NCBI GenBank assembly: GCA_963578625.1
Contig: CAUZEO010000371.1
Location: forward strand, 1-5,007
Reading direction: 5' to 3'
Length of the DNA stretch: 5,007 nucleotides
Source of the DNA: CAUZEO01 sp963578625
Lineage (GTDB): Bacteria; Verrucomicrobiota; Kiritimatiellia; SLOV01
The position numbers and the translations under genes are program-made. This document shows positions 1 to 5,007 of the stretch, piece by piece. Below the pieces are notes generated by a model. That model saw nothing but the letters and a program-made list of their open reading frames with translations, was not told the DNA's origin and did no database searches. Every line of letters starts with the position of its first letter. Position 1 is the first letter of the stretch.

Positions 1-173
1 ATACCTCCCGCGAGCACGAGAGGCGGACGCCTGTGGCGAGGCCTGAGTGGCTTATTCTCCCGAACCACGCGTTGCACCTTCCTGCGACTTATCTGAATAC
101 CCGCGCGGATGAAATGAAGGGCAATGGTCCGTTCGACTGACACGGGAATGCGCGGGATCTGAGTCTCCAGATC
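1..173 (-). pseudogene. Possible transposase/integrase helix-turn-helix fragment, cut by window edge
   Basis: An open minus-strand frame with no ATG follows the beta-lactamase-like gene and runs off the window at position 1. It reads VERTIALHFIRAGIQISRRK and then VQRVVRENKPLRPRHRRPP. The order is a short helix, an 'AGIQISRRKVQRVVRENK' helix-turn-helix-like stretch, then a basic, proline-rich linker. This is the layout that precedes the catalytic core in many IS3- or integrase-type transposases ('...G..VSR..V.R.LRE..L.PRRRR'). Seen directly: the frame stays open to the edge and its composition is protein-like. Inferred: the transposase family. A GTG within the IPVS stretch (near 146-148) could start it, but there is no ribosome binding site, so a 5'-truncated element is more likely. 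The frame overlaps the end of the neighbouring gene only because the 3' end of that gene happens to be open here. It could instead be an unrelated small DNA-binding protein. Confidence 0.35.
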
Positions 174-1008
174 AGCATTCTTCTCGAATTTCTTCACAAA
201 CCGCGCGGCAGGCGTTGGCCATGGCGAGCACCGGGGGGTAATCGGCCAGGCATTTGAAACTGGCTTGGTGTCGCTGGTTCGGTTTGAAGAACATGGCCAG
301 AGAAAAAACTGTGTCTTCAGCTTTGACAATCCCAACCTCCACGCGGCATGCACCATAACCGGTTTTGTTTGCAATCCAAGTCGAGGCGTCTCCCCAATCC
401 TCGCCGACCGGGATGTATCTTGGCAACATGTCATTGCACCGCTGTGCACGCAGGATGCGAATGATCTCGTCGCACCACTCAGGCGTCAAAACGTCGCGGC
501 GATAGATTCGGGTGATCAGTGAGCAAAGATCGTGAGCTGAGCTGACCGGCTGCTCCATCTCGGCCGCGTTCGCACCGCCCGGCAGCCCCCGGTGAATGTT
601 GGTGGCAGCAAGTCCCCAATCCTGCATGGTGCGAGTGACATTCTCCGGCCCGGCCAGATCAACCAGCGTCGCAGTCGCGATGTTATCGCTGATTATGATC
701 ATGAGGACCGCCATGTTGTGAATCGAAAGATGCTGACCGGGTTTCATGACCCGCAACACTCCATCGCCGCCCCGGTGGAATTCCGGCTTCCAGGTGATCG
801 GGGCCTGCAAATCGATATGCCCCTCCCCGGCCTGGCGAAACAACTCGCACAGCACGAAAAGCTTGAAAGTGCTGGCCGTCGGCAGGATCTCTTCGGCGCG
901 CAATGTAAACGTTGAATCCCCATCCAGATGCCTGGCTTCCAGTGCGAACTGCCCGCCATACTGCTGTTCAATTTTGGATAGGTTTGTCTTTAGTCGATCT
1001 TTATTCAT
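172..1008 (-). CDS. Class A beta-lactamase-fold serine hydrolase (penicillin-binding/beta-lactamase family)
   Basis: This 278-residue protein has the three signature motifs of the class A beta-lactamase fold in the right order and at family spacing. They are the nucleophile motif STFK (Ser46, Lys49), SDN at 107-109 in the context 'LMIIISDNIATATLVDLAG', and KTG at 215-217. Known of the family: Ser acylates on a beta-lactam or related amide or ester, Lys and SDN assist proton transfer, and KTG binds the substrate. The length is close to that of a mature class A enzyme. Odd points: the usual RxExxLN omega-loop motif with the deacylating Glu is not visible between SDN and KTG (the stretch has 'ANAAEMEQPVSSAHDL'), and there is no N-terminal signal peptide, since residue 1 leads straight into a charged helix. 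Both argue against a typical secreted penicillinase and for a cytoplasmic serine hydrolase or esterase of the COG2367 type. ATG at 1008-1006 is the first Met; no good Shine-Dalgarno sequence precedes it. It is the last complete gene of the same-strand row. Confidence 0.85.
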   Translation of the reverse strand: MNKDRLKTNLSKIEQQYGGQFALEARHLDGDSTFTLRAEEILPTASTFKLFVLCELFRQAGEGHIDLQAPITWKPEFHRGGDGVLRVMKPGQHLSIHNMAVLMIIISDNIATATLVDLAGPENVTRTMQDWGLAATNIHRGLPGGANAAEMEQPVSSAHDLCSLITRIYRRDVLTPEWCDEIIRILRAQRCNDMLPRYIPVGEDWGDASTWIANKTGYGACRVEVGIVKAEDTVFSLAMFFKPNQRHQASFKCLADYPPVLAMANACRAVCEEIREEC

Positions 1009-1027
1009 TCGCCTGAATTCCGAGAGG

Positions 1028-1252
1028 TCAATCGGTTTCGTACAGGTCGTTGATATCGGCTCCGGACAGTTCCACCAGGAAACATGCGATTTTCTGCATT
1101 GTGGCTTTCAGGTACCGTTTGCCCTTCTCCGCCGTCGGCGGGGCCGGGTTGACTGATAGAAAATTTGATTTTACCGCGGATTGCAAGACATCAAATCCCG
1201 CCTCGATCAGGCCGGGGATCTCCTGTCGTGACCCACCCGAGGCCCAAGCCGT
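1028..1252 (-). pseudogene. Mosaic gene debris: URO-D-like piece joined to creatininase-like C-terminal tail
   Basis: Between the hydrolase and the beta-lactamase-like gene a minus-strand frame is open from 1252 (a TAA lies just upstream) to a TGA at 1030-1028, about 74 codons, without a plausible start. Its first half reads 'SRQEIPGLIEAGFDVLQS', which matches from memory the 'IPDLIEAGFDVLNP' segment of uroporphyrinogen decarboxylase-family proteins. Its second half reads 'PPTAEKGKRYLKATMQKIAC' followed by 'FLVELSGADINDLYETD', which looks like the extreme C-terminus of creatininase/creatinine amidohydrolase-family proteins ('ATxEKG...FLVEL...DLYE'). The two pieces belong to different proteins and are separated by the 18-bp repeat at 1153-1170. 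Seen: an open, protein-like frame ending 19 bp before the next ATG. Inferred: both family assignments and the interpretation as joined remnants. The first 62 bases overlap the out-of-frame end of the hydrolase gene. Alternatively it is one tail of a family I do not recognise. Confidence 0.42.
1153..1170. repeat. 18-bp AT-rich direct repeat, copy 1 (downstream of hydrolase gene)
   Basis: The plus-strand sequence ctgatagaaaatttgatt matches 3261-3278 (ctgataggaaatttgatt) with a single mismatch and in the same orientation, 2108 bp apart. It is much richer in A and T than its surroundings. It sits in the gene-debris stretch exactly between the URO-D-like and creatininase-like segments. The match stops abruptly on both sides. 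Whether it is a recombination scar, an element end or a duplicated leader cannot be decided from this window. Confidence 0.6.
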
Positions 1253-3254
1253 TTAACTGTCGGACCAGAGCTCCCGGAGGCGAGAAGGGCCTCATCTGTG
1301 CATCCCATGGCTCGGTGATCTTCAACTTCTTGCGTCGAAGCGCCCGGAAACAGTCAGGCAGGTCGAAGAGATCTAATCCATTCCAAATCATGGCGGACGC
1401 CGGCCAGGCGTAAATCGGACATTGGGTCAGTTCATGGTACGACAGCAGCGCATTGTGCAGTGACACTTGTTTGACCACTGGATGCAGCACCGCGGCAAAC
1501 GTTGCCAGCAGAGCGCCCATGCCTCGACCAACGAGGTGCACACGCCTGGCCCCCTGGGCCTGCAACAGGTCCAGCGCCGCCAGAACATCATGCGTTCTGC
1601 GCCCCAGAAAGCTGTTGCCCAGCAGTTGGCCGTGCGACGCATAAAGATAGTCCGGACCAAAGGGCGCAAAGAAATCGAACTGGCCACTCGTGATGCCCTG
1701 GACCTGGCCGACGCCACGCACGTCGATCGCGTAGAGCTCCTGACCATCGGTGGCAGGTGCGTGACCCCCGGTCATGTCCTGCCAACTGGAGATGTGAGGG
1801 ACGTACACGATGATGCTGCGACCTGGTGCAGGGTGGGCGCGGTCACGGAACACGCGGTTGTCCGGGCCACCAGGAACCCAATGCTGCAGTATCGCGGTCT
1901 GGCCGGCGAAGCGCGGCTCCGTTTCCAGGCCGAACAAGCTGATCGCAGCGTATGGAGTCCGCTCCAACTGCTCACGTCCAATCGCACGAAGTGTTCGATA
2001 GTGTGGCGGCACCTTGCGGACCCGCAGGTTCAGTGCTGTTCCCAGTATGTCTCGTAATTGCCTGCCGCTGACCGATATTCGACGCTCTGCCATCATCGCG
2101 GCGGCCTCTCGTGTAAAGTCACAGGTGCGCCGTGCCCCGGCAAGATGGAGCACATTCCCATCTGGCGTGGCGAAGAGGTTCTCGTCACGTTCCACTTCTA
2201 TCGATCCTTCACGACCCGAATGAGGAATCCCGGTATGGCGGTTGAAAAACTTGCTGCATGCTTCGCGAGCGTCTCGGTGGTAGCCGTGATCGCCCTTGCC
2301 GATATGCAACTGAATATTGTCCGCCTTCCCCAGGAGGCGATAGATCTTCCCAATGCGCTGGTAGGTCTGCCTGGTTCCTCGAGCGTCAAAATAGTCATCG
2401 GCCTGCCCCAAAAGGATGGTCGGGCGCGGTGCCCGGGCGATGAACAGGTCCGCCATATCCAAACCCGCACCAAGGATGCCGGGGGGAATCTGCTCGGCGT
2501 CCGCGGGCAATTCGTTCTCCAGGTTGCACAGGAATGTCGTCACGTAACAGGCTGGTGCCGCCATGGTGATGCGCTCGTCCACAGCATTGAGATATGCGCT
2601 CAGCGTCCCGCCTCCGGAGCAACCGGTCACGCCCACGCGGGTTGGGTCGATTCCCGGCATGGAAAGCAGCACGTCCAGACTGCGGATGCCGTCCCAAACC
2701 CGCCACGTGCCGAAAAAGTCGCCGACCAGCGTCATCTGGTTGCCCGCCATATTGTGCTCGTGGCAACAGTCGAGCAACGCGTCCAGCCCCTCGTCCAGGC
2801 GGTACTGATGTGACCGCTCTCCCTGGCTAATGGGGTCGAAGATCAGGACGGCGTACCCTTGCCTGGCCAGGCTGTGACAGAGCATTTGATACGTCTTGTC
2901 TGCTTTGCCGTTGGCCTTGTGCCCGCATGGCTGGAGCACGGCGGGAAACGGGCCGTCGCCTTGCGGCATGTAGAGGTTGGCAGTGACAAAGAGCCCGGGC
3001 CGGCTCTCGTAGACAAGCTTCTCGATCCGATAGCCGCGGCGCTCGAGTCGGCCGGTCATACACACGTTCAGTGGGGTACGGTTCGGAAAGGTGCCGAAGA
3101 GACGCTTCAGTTTTCGCCGTGCCTGCCGAACGCGCTTCATCGCGTCTTCGCGCGTGCGTAACGCAGCGAGTTGCCGGTCGTATCGCGCGGCCAGGGTGCG
3201 AAGACGGGCGACGTAGTCATCCTGCACGGCCTGTGGCAAGGCATGCTCGATCAT
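1191..3254 (-). CDS. Two-domain alpha/beta hydrolase (acetyl xylan esterase/dienelactone hydrolase-like)
   Basis: Taking ATG at 3254-3252 gives 687 residues. The frame is also open to an ATG at 3335, but the extra 27 residues are proline-rich and look non-coding; neither start has a Shine-Dalgarno sequence. The N-terminal part (about 80-345) is a complete alpha/beta hydrolase. It has a beta-strand and oxyanion region 'PAVLQPCGHK' near 107-112, 'YAVLIFDPISQGERS' near 134-148, the nucleophile elbow GCSGGG with Ser213, a likely acid in 'GQADDYFD' near 286-287, and a likely catalytic His323 in 'GDHGYH'. This arrangement is that of acetyl xylan esterase, dienelactone hydrolase and prolyl-oligopeptidase-like esterases, so ester hydrolysis on a small or carbohydrate-linked substrate is likely; the substrate is unknown. 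The C-terminal part (about 440-660) repeats the fold weakly, with 'VHLVGRGMGALLATFAA'. There the nucleophile position is Gly578 instead of Ser, so this domain is probably inactive. No signal peptide is visible from the chosen start. The last residues after 'WDAQMRPF' may be a degraded tail, because the frame runs into gene debris. Confidence 0.88.
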   Translation of the reverse strand: MIEHALPQAVQDDYVARLRTLAARYDRQLAALRTREDAMKRVRQARRKLKRLFGTFPNRTPLNVCMTGRLERRGYRIEKLVYESRPGLFVTANLYMPQGDGPFPAVLQPCGHKANGKADKTYQMLCHSLARQGYAVLIFDPISQGERSHQYRLDEGLDALLDCCHEHNMAGNQMTLVGDFFGTWRVWDGIRSLDVLLSMPGIDPTRVGVTGCSGGGTLSAYLNAVDERITMAAPACYVTTFLCNLENELPADAEQIPPGILGAGLDMADLFIARAPRPTILLGQADDYFDARGTRQTYQRIGKIYRLLGKADNIQLHIGKGDHGYHRDAREACSKFFNRHTGIPHSGREGSIEVERDENLFATPDGNVLHLAGARRTCDFTREAAAMMAERRISVSGRQLRDILGTALNLRVRKVPPHYRTLRAIGREQLERTPYAAISLFGLETEPRFAGQTAILQHWVPGGPDNRVFRDRAHPAPGRSIIVYVPHISSWQDMTGGHAPATDGQELYAIDVRGVGQVQGITSGQFDFFAPFGPDYLYASHGQLLGNSFLGRRTHDVLAALDLLQAQGARRVHLVGRGMGALLATFAAVLHPVVKQVSLHNALLSYHELTQCPIYAWPASAMIWNGLDLFDLPDCFRALRRKKLKITEPWDAQMRPFSPPGALVRQLNGLGLGWVTTGDPRPDRGGI

Positions 3255-3546
3255 GTCAGGCTGATAGGAAATTTGATTCCGAGTGGGCCAGGGTCGGTAC
3301 TCCAGGGGTGGTGGGTTTCCCGAAACGGCGATCACTGGCTACTTCAGCCAGGACCTGCAGGTGAACTGGCGGCTCGAGGGGCGCCCTTCGACTCGCGGCT
3401 TTCGTTCGATCGCTGGATGGACCCGCGCAGCGTCGTCGAGCCACAGGACGGTGCGTCGGTGCAGCACTTCGCGGCATTTCAGCGGAGAACGCCAAGCCCC
3501 CGTTCCGACGTGTCGAGAAAATGAACCGAAGTTTGTTTCGTTTGTT
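3255..3546. other. Intergenic stretch without a recognised gene
   Basis: This 292-bp gap separates the PhyH stop codon from the hydrolase start codon. Short open frames exist on both strands, for example a plus-strand frame ending at 3524 and a minus-strand frame ending near 3330. None has a ribosome binding site or a sequence I recognise. The gap holds the 18-bp repeat at 3261-3278, immediately upstream of the hydrolase ATG. It also has a small T-rich direct repeat (gtttgttt at 3531-3538 and again at 3540-3547) next to the PhyH stop. On the transcribed strand that is an A-rich run, so it is not an intrinsic terminator. No clear -35/-10 pair was found. It may hold eroded coding sequence. Confidence 0.5.
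3261..3278. repeat. 18-bp AT-rich direct repeat, copy 2 (just upstream of hydrolase start)
   Basis: The plus-strand sequence ctgataggaaatttgatt differs from 1153-1170 at one base. It ends six bases before the hydrolase ATG at 3254, exactly where a ribosome binding site would be expected, and supplies no Shine-Dalgarno sequence. Together the two copies bracket the whole hydrolase gene in direct orientation. Confidence 0.6.
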
Positions 3547-4539
3547 TTATTGCCCAGCCTCCTCCTTCAATCGGCGCTCGTAGCAGTCCGCGTCTGCGCA
3601 CGCATCGCTCCGCCGAAATCGGTCCATGCGCATCTTGTCCGCCGCGGTTCCGTACACCGTGTTGGTCGCCGTCTTCGGCTCGTGCAGGAGCCACCGCTCC
3701 TCTTCGGTGTACCCACTGAGGTCGGACGGATTCGGGGTGTCGCGAGCCAGCGGATGGATCATCGACGGGCTGTACTGGAAATAGACGATCGTCCGCGGGT
3801 GCGACGAATCGTTCGGCAGACCGCGGTGCCAGCAGCCATTCTGAAACCCGAAGATGGTGCCCGCCTCTGCCTGGATGACCTCGTGATTCTCCGAGTACTT
3901 CGCCGGGTCACTGCCCTGGTCGTCGTCCGTGAGGTACCCTTTGGTCTGGATCGCTTCGTTTATGGTGACGGGCCGAAAGCGCAGCTCCTCCTGCGCGAAC
4001 GCGCAACGCATGTGGATGTGCGACCCCCGCATCAGCTCCACCGTGCCGGAGCGCTCGTGAAACGTGTCCGAGAGTAAGAACCCGCAGCGCAGCGTGTGGA
4101 AGGGCACGTGCCCATCGATCTCGGGGAAGCCGATCGGACCGTCCGAGTGCCAGGGGATGGCCGCGCGGTCGTCTTCGAGGCCCGGCGGCAGGTCTTGCTT
4201 GCGGTACTTGCGAGTCCACTTGTCCTGCCCAAGATGGAACATGGGCCCGAAGCAATCGTAGCACATCTGCAGCACGGGCTTGAACATGAGGAACTCCCGG
4301 AACACGGGGTCAAGCTCCACGATGTTCGTCTGCTGCAGCGCGCTCTCCGCCATGTAGCGCGATGCGTCGGAGCAGAACTCATCGATGTAGGCGTTGGCGC
4401 GCGCGAGCATGTCGGCCGGCGCCTTGCAGGGCAGGATGAAGTAGCCGTCGCGGTGCAGCGCCTCCAGGCAGCTGTCGCGTTGCGCATCGGCCAGGGAGAG
4501 CTCCGGCTCCACGATCGGGTTGGTACTGTTCGTTGTCAT
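3547..4539 (-). CDS. Phytanoyl-CoA dioxygenase (PhyH) family Fe(II)/2-oxoglutarate oxygenase, downstream copy
   Basis: This 330-residue protein shows the jelly-roll oxygenase signature of the PhyH family. The iron-binding HxD is His131 and Asp133 in 'IPWHSDGPIGFPE'. The distal iron ligand is His238 in 'GFQNGCWHRGLP', and the 2-oxoglutarate-binding Arg is Arg249 in 'SSHPRTIVYFQYS'. All three ligands and the Arg are present at normal spacing and the length is typical, so it should be active. Known of the family: it couples oxidative decarboxylation of 2-oxoglutarate to hydroxylation of a substrate; the bacterial substrate here is unknown. There is no signal peptide, so it is cytosolic. The start at 4539-4537 is chosen because the strong Shine-Dalgarno AAGGAG lies five bases upstream and the family-like sequence begins here. 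The frame is open for 46 more codons upstream, but those lie in the wrong frame over the end of the preceding gene. The ATG overlaps the stop codon of the upstream copy (ATGA), suggesting translational coupling. It is a tandem duplicate of that copy. Confidence 0.93.
   Translation of the reverse strand: MTTNSTNPIVEPELSLADAQRDSCLEALHRDGYFILPCKAPADMLARANAYIDEFCSDASRYMAESALQQTNIVELDPVFREFLMFKPVLQMCYDCFGPMFHLGQDKWTRKYRKQDLPPGLEDDRAAIPWHSDGPIGFPEIDGHVPFHTLRCGFLLSDTFHERSGTVELMRGSHIHMRCAFAQEELRFRPVTINEAIQTKGYLTDDDQGSDPAKYSENHEVIQAEAGTIFGFQNGCWHRGLPNDSSHPRTIVYFQYSPSMIHPLARDTPNPSDLSGYTEEERWLLHEPKTATNTVYGTAADKMRMDRFRRSDACADADCYERRLKEEAGQ
3562..4024. repeat. Tandem duplication, copy within the downstream PhyH gene
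   Basis: This stretch matches 4545-5007 base for base without a gap at a fixed offset of 983. There are nine mismatches in 463 positions: at 3619, 3634, 3746, 3747, 3757, 3763, 3889, 3942 and 3990. It covers roughly the last 154 codons of the PhyH gene apart from its final few codons. Similarity stops at the AAGGAG/CTCCTT boundary (3562-3567). On the other side the comparison is limited by the window end. Confidence 0.97.
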
Positions 4540-5007
4540 GCTTTCTCCTTCAATCGGCGCTCGTAGCAGTCCGCGTCTGCGCACGCATCGCTCCGCCGAA
4601 ACCGGTCCATGCGCATTTTGTCCGCCGCGGTTCCGTACACCGTGTTGGTCGCCGTCTTCGGCTCGTGCAGGAGCCACCGCTCCTCTTCGGTGTACCCACT
4701 GAGGTCGGACGGATTCGGGGTGTCGCGATGCAGCGGATGAATCATTGACGGGCTGTACTGGAAATAGACGATCGTCCGCGGGTGCGACGAATCGTTCGGC
4801 AGACCGCGGTGCCAGCAGCCATTCTGAAACCCGAAGATGGTGCCCGCCTCTGCCTGGATGACCTCGTGATTTTCCGAGTACTTCGCCGGGTCACTGCCCT
4901 GGTCGTCGTCCGTGAGGTACCCTTCGGTCTGGATCGCTTCGTTTATGGTGACGGGCCGAAAGCGCAGCTCCTGCTGCGCGAACGCGCAACGCATGTGGAT
5001 GTGCGAC
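4536..5007 (-). CDS. PhyH family dioxygenase, upstream copy (partial, N-terminus outside window)
   Basis: The last 157 codons of a second PhyH gene are present, entering at the window edge as 'SHIHMRCAFAQQELRFRP' and ending 'YERRLKEKA' with TGA at 4538-4536. If the missing part is colinear with the downstream copy, the full protein is about 328 residues with its ATG near position 5522. The distal iron ligand in 'GCWHRGLP' and the 2-oxoglutarate Arg in 'SSHPRTIVYFQYS' are both present; the HxD motif lies outside. Over the shared 152 residues after the first Met in view it differs from the downstream copy at three places: Gln for Glu184, Glu for Lys200 and His for Ala265 (downstream numbering). 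It also differs at the C-terminal end, where KEKA replaces KEEAGQ. Those last two codons and the stop come from the leader and start codon of the next gene, so the duplication event trimmed and re-terminated this copy. It overlaps the next ATG by four bases. Confidence 0.93.
   Translation of the reverse strand, partial: SHIHMRCAFAQQELRFRPVTINEAIQTEGYLTDDDQGSDPAKYSENHEVIQAEAGTIFGFQNGCWHRGLPNDSSHPRTIVYFQYSPSMIHPLHRDTPNPSDLSGYTEEERWLLHEPKTATNTVYGTAADKMRMDRFRRSDACADADCYERRLKEKA
4545..4550 (-). promoter_or_regulatory. Shine-Dalgarno site of the downstream PhyH gene, embedded in coding sequence
   Basis: On the minus strand the bases AAGGAG are followed by AAAGC and then ATG. This near-ideal ribosome binding site fixes the start at 4539. 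The same six bases are the Lys-Glu codons near the C-terminus of the upstream PhyH copy. The equivalent AAGGAG at 3562-3567 ends the downstream copy but is not followed by a gene. Confidence 0.85.
4545..5007. repeat. Tandem duplication, copy within the upstream PhyH gene
   Basis: This is the partner of 3562-4024, about 98% identical with no gaps, and continues to the window edge. Because the offset of 983 bp is not a multiple of three, the two genes lie in different reading frames, which produces the ATGA overlap at the junction. Copies beyond the edge cannot be excluded. Confidence 0.97.

Noticed and set aside
1129..1141. Palindrome ccgccgtcggcgg as a possible terminator or operator
   Set aside because: The loop would be only one to three bases, no T-run follows on either strand, and it falls inside the protein-like debris frame (Pro-Pro-Thr-Ala-Glu).
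2058..2813. 251-codon plus-strand open frame
   Set aside because: It is antisense to the hydrolase gene, whose catalytic motifs establish the minus strand as coding. It has no recognisable family and no ribosome binding site.
3255..3335. 27-residue N-terminal extension of the hydrolase from the ATG at 3335
   Set aside because: The extension is proline-rich, has no signal-peptide character and no ribosome binding site, and the protein-like sequence begins at the Met at 3254. I cannot exclude it entirely.
3340..3525. Possible small gene or remnant in the PhyH-hydrolase gap
   Set aside because: Several short frames on both strands look partly protein-like, but none keeps one frame through the stretch, has a start signal or matches a family I recognise.
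3531..3549. T-rich run gtttgtttcgtttgtttta as a terminator
   Set aside because: Transcription here is on the minus strand, where the run is A-rich, and no GC-rich hairpin precedes it.
3283..4077. 264-codon plus-strand open frame
   Set aside because: It is antisense to the PhyH gene, has no recognisable domain, and its content mirrors the codon structure of the real gene on the other strand.
4540..4677. 46-codon upstream extension of the downstream PhyH gene
   Set aside because: It lies out of frame over the C-terminus of the upstream PhyH copy, its sequence is low-complexity Arg/Ala-rich, and the strong ribosome binding site at 4545-4550 fixes the start at 4539. The same meaningless peptide appears at 3557-3694 in the other copy.

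Overview
The window is a moderately GC-rich bacterial segment in which every recognisable gene lies on the minus strand, so genes are transcribed from the high-coordinate end towards position 1. There are three complete genes and one partial gene. In transcription order they are: a phytanoyl-CoA dioxygenase (PhyH) family gene cut by the window edge (4536-5007); a second, complete, nearly identical PhyH gene (3547-4539); a large two-domain alpha/beta hydrolase (1191-3254); and a class A beta-lactamase-fold serine hydrolase (172-1008). The mix of PhyH oxygenase, acetyl-xylan-esterase-like hydrolase and degraded tails resembling uroporphyrinogen decarboxylase and creatininase families recalls uncultured lineages such as Poribacteria, Latescibacterota, Entotheonella or SAR202-type Chloroflexi. 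That lineage guess is inference from gene content; there is no phylogenetic marker here.

Region 3547-5007 is a recent direct tandem duplication. Positions 3562-4024 and 4545-5007 align without gaps at a period of 983 bp, with 9 mismatches in 463 bases. At the junction the stop codon of the upstream copy overlaps the start codon of the downstream copy (ATGA). The Shine-Dalgarno sequence AAGGAG of the downstream copy is also the Lys-Glu codon pair near the C-terminus of the upstream copy. The array may continue beyond the window.

Region 3255-3546 holds no gene I recognise. The hydrolase at 1191-3254 is bracketed by an 18-bp AT-rich direct repeat with one mismatch (3261-3278 and 1153-1170). The stretch after it, 1028-1252, carries an open frame without a start codon that reads like two gene tails joined together: a URO-D-like piece, then a creatininase-like C-terminus ending 19 bp before the beta-lactamase-like gene. 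After that gene, positions 1-173 hold a frame resembling the helix-turn-helix part of a transposase or integrase, running off the window.

The three enzymes do not form an obvious pathway. A plausible reading is a catabolic or accessory region assembled by duplication and recombination, with an oxygenase pair, an esterase-like hydrolase and a beta-lactam-fold hydrolase. I see no RNA gene, CRISPR array, intact insertion sequence, clear promoter or clear terminator. I also see no convincing new multi-gene system. The most interesting material is the duplication junction and the repeat-bracketed, mosaic surroundings of the hydrolase gene.
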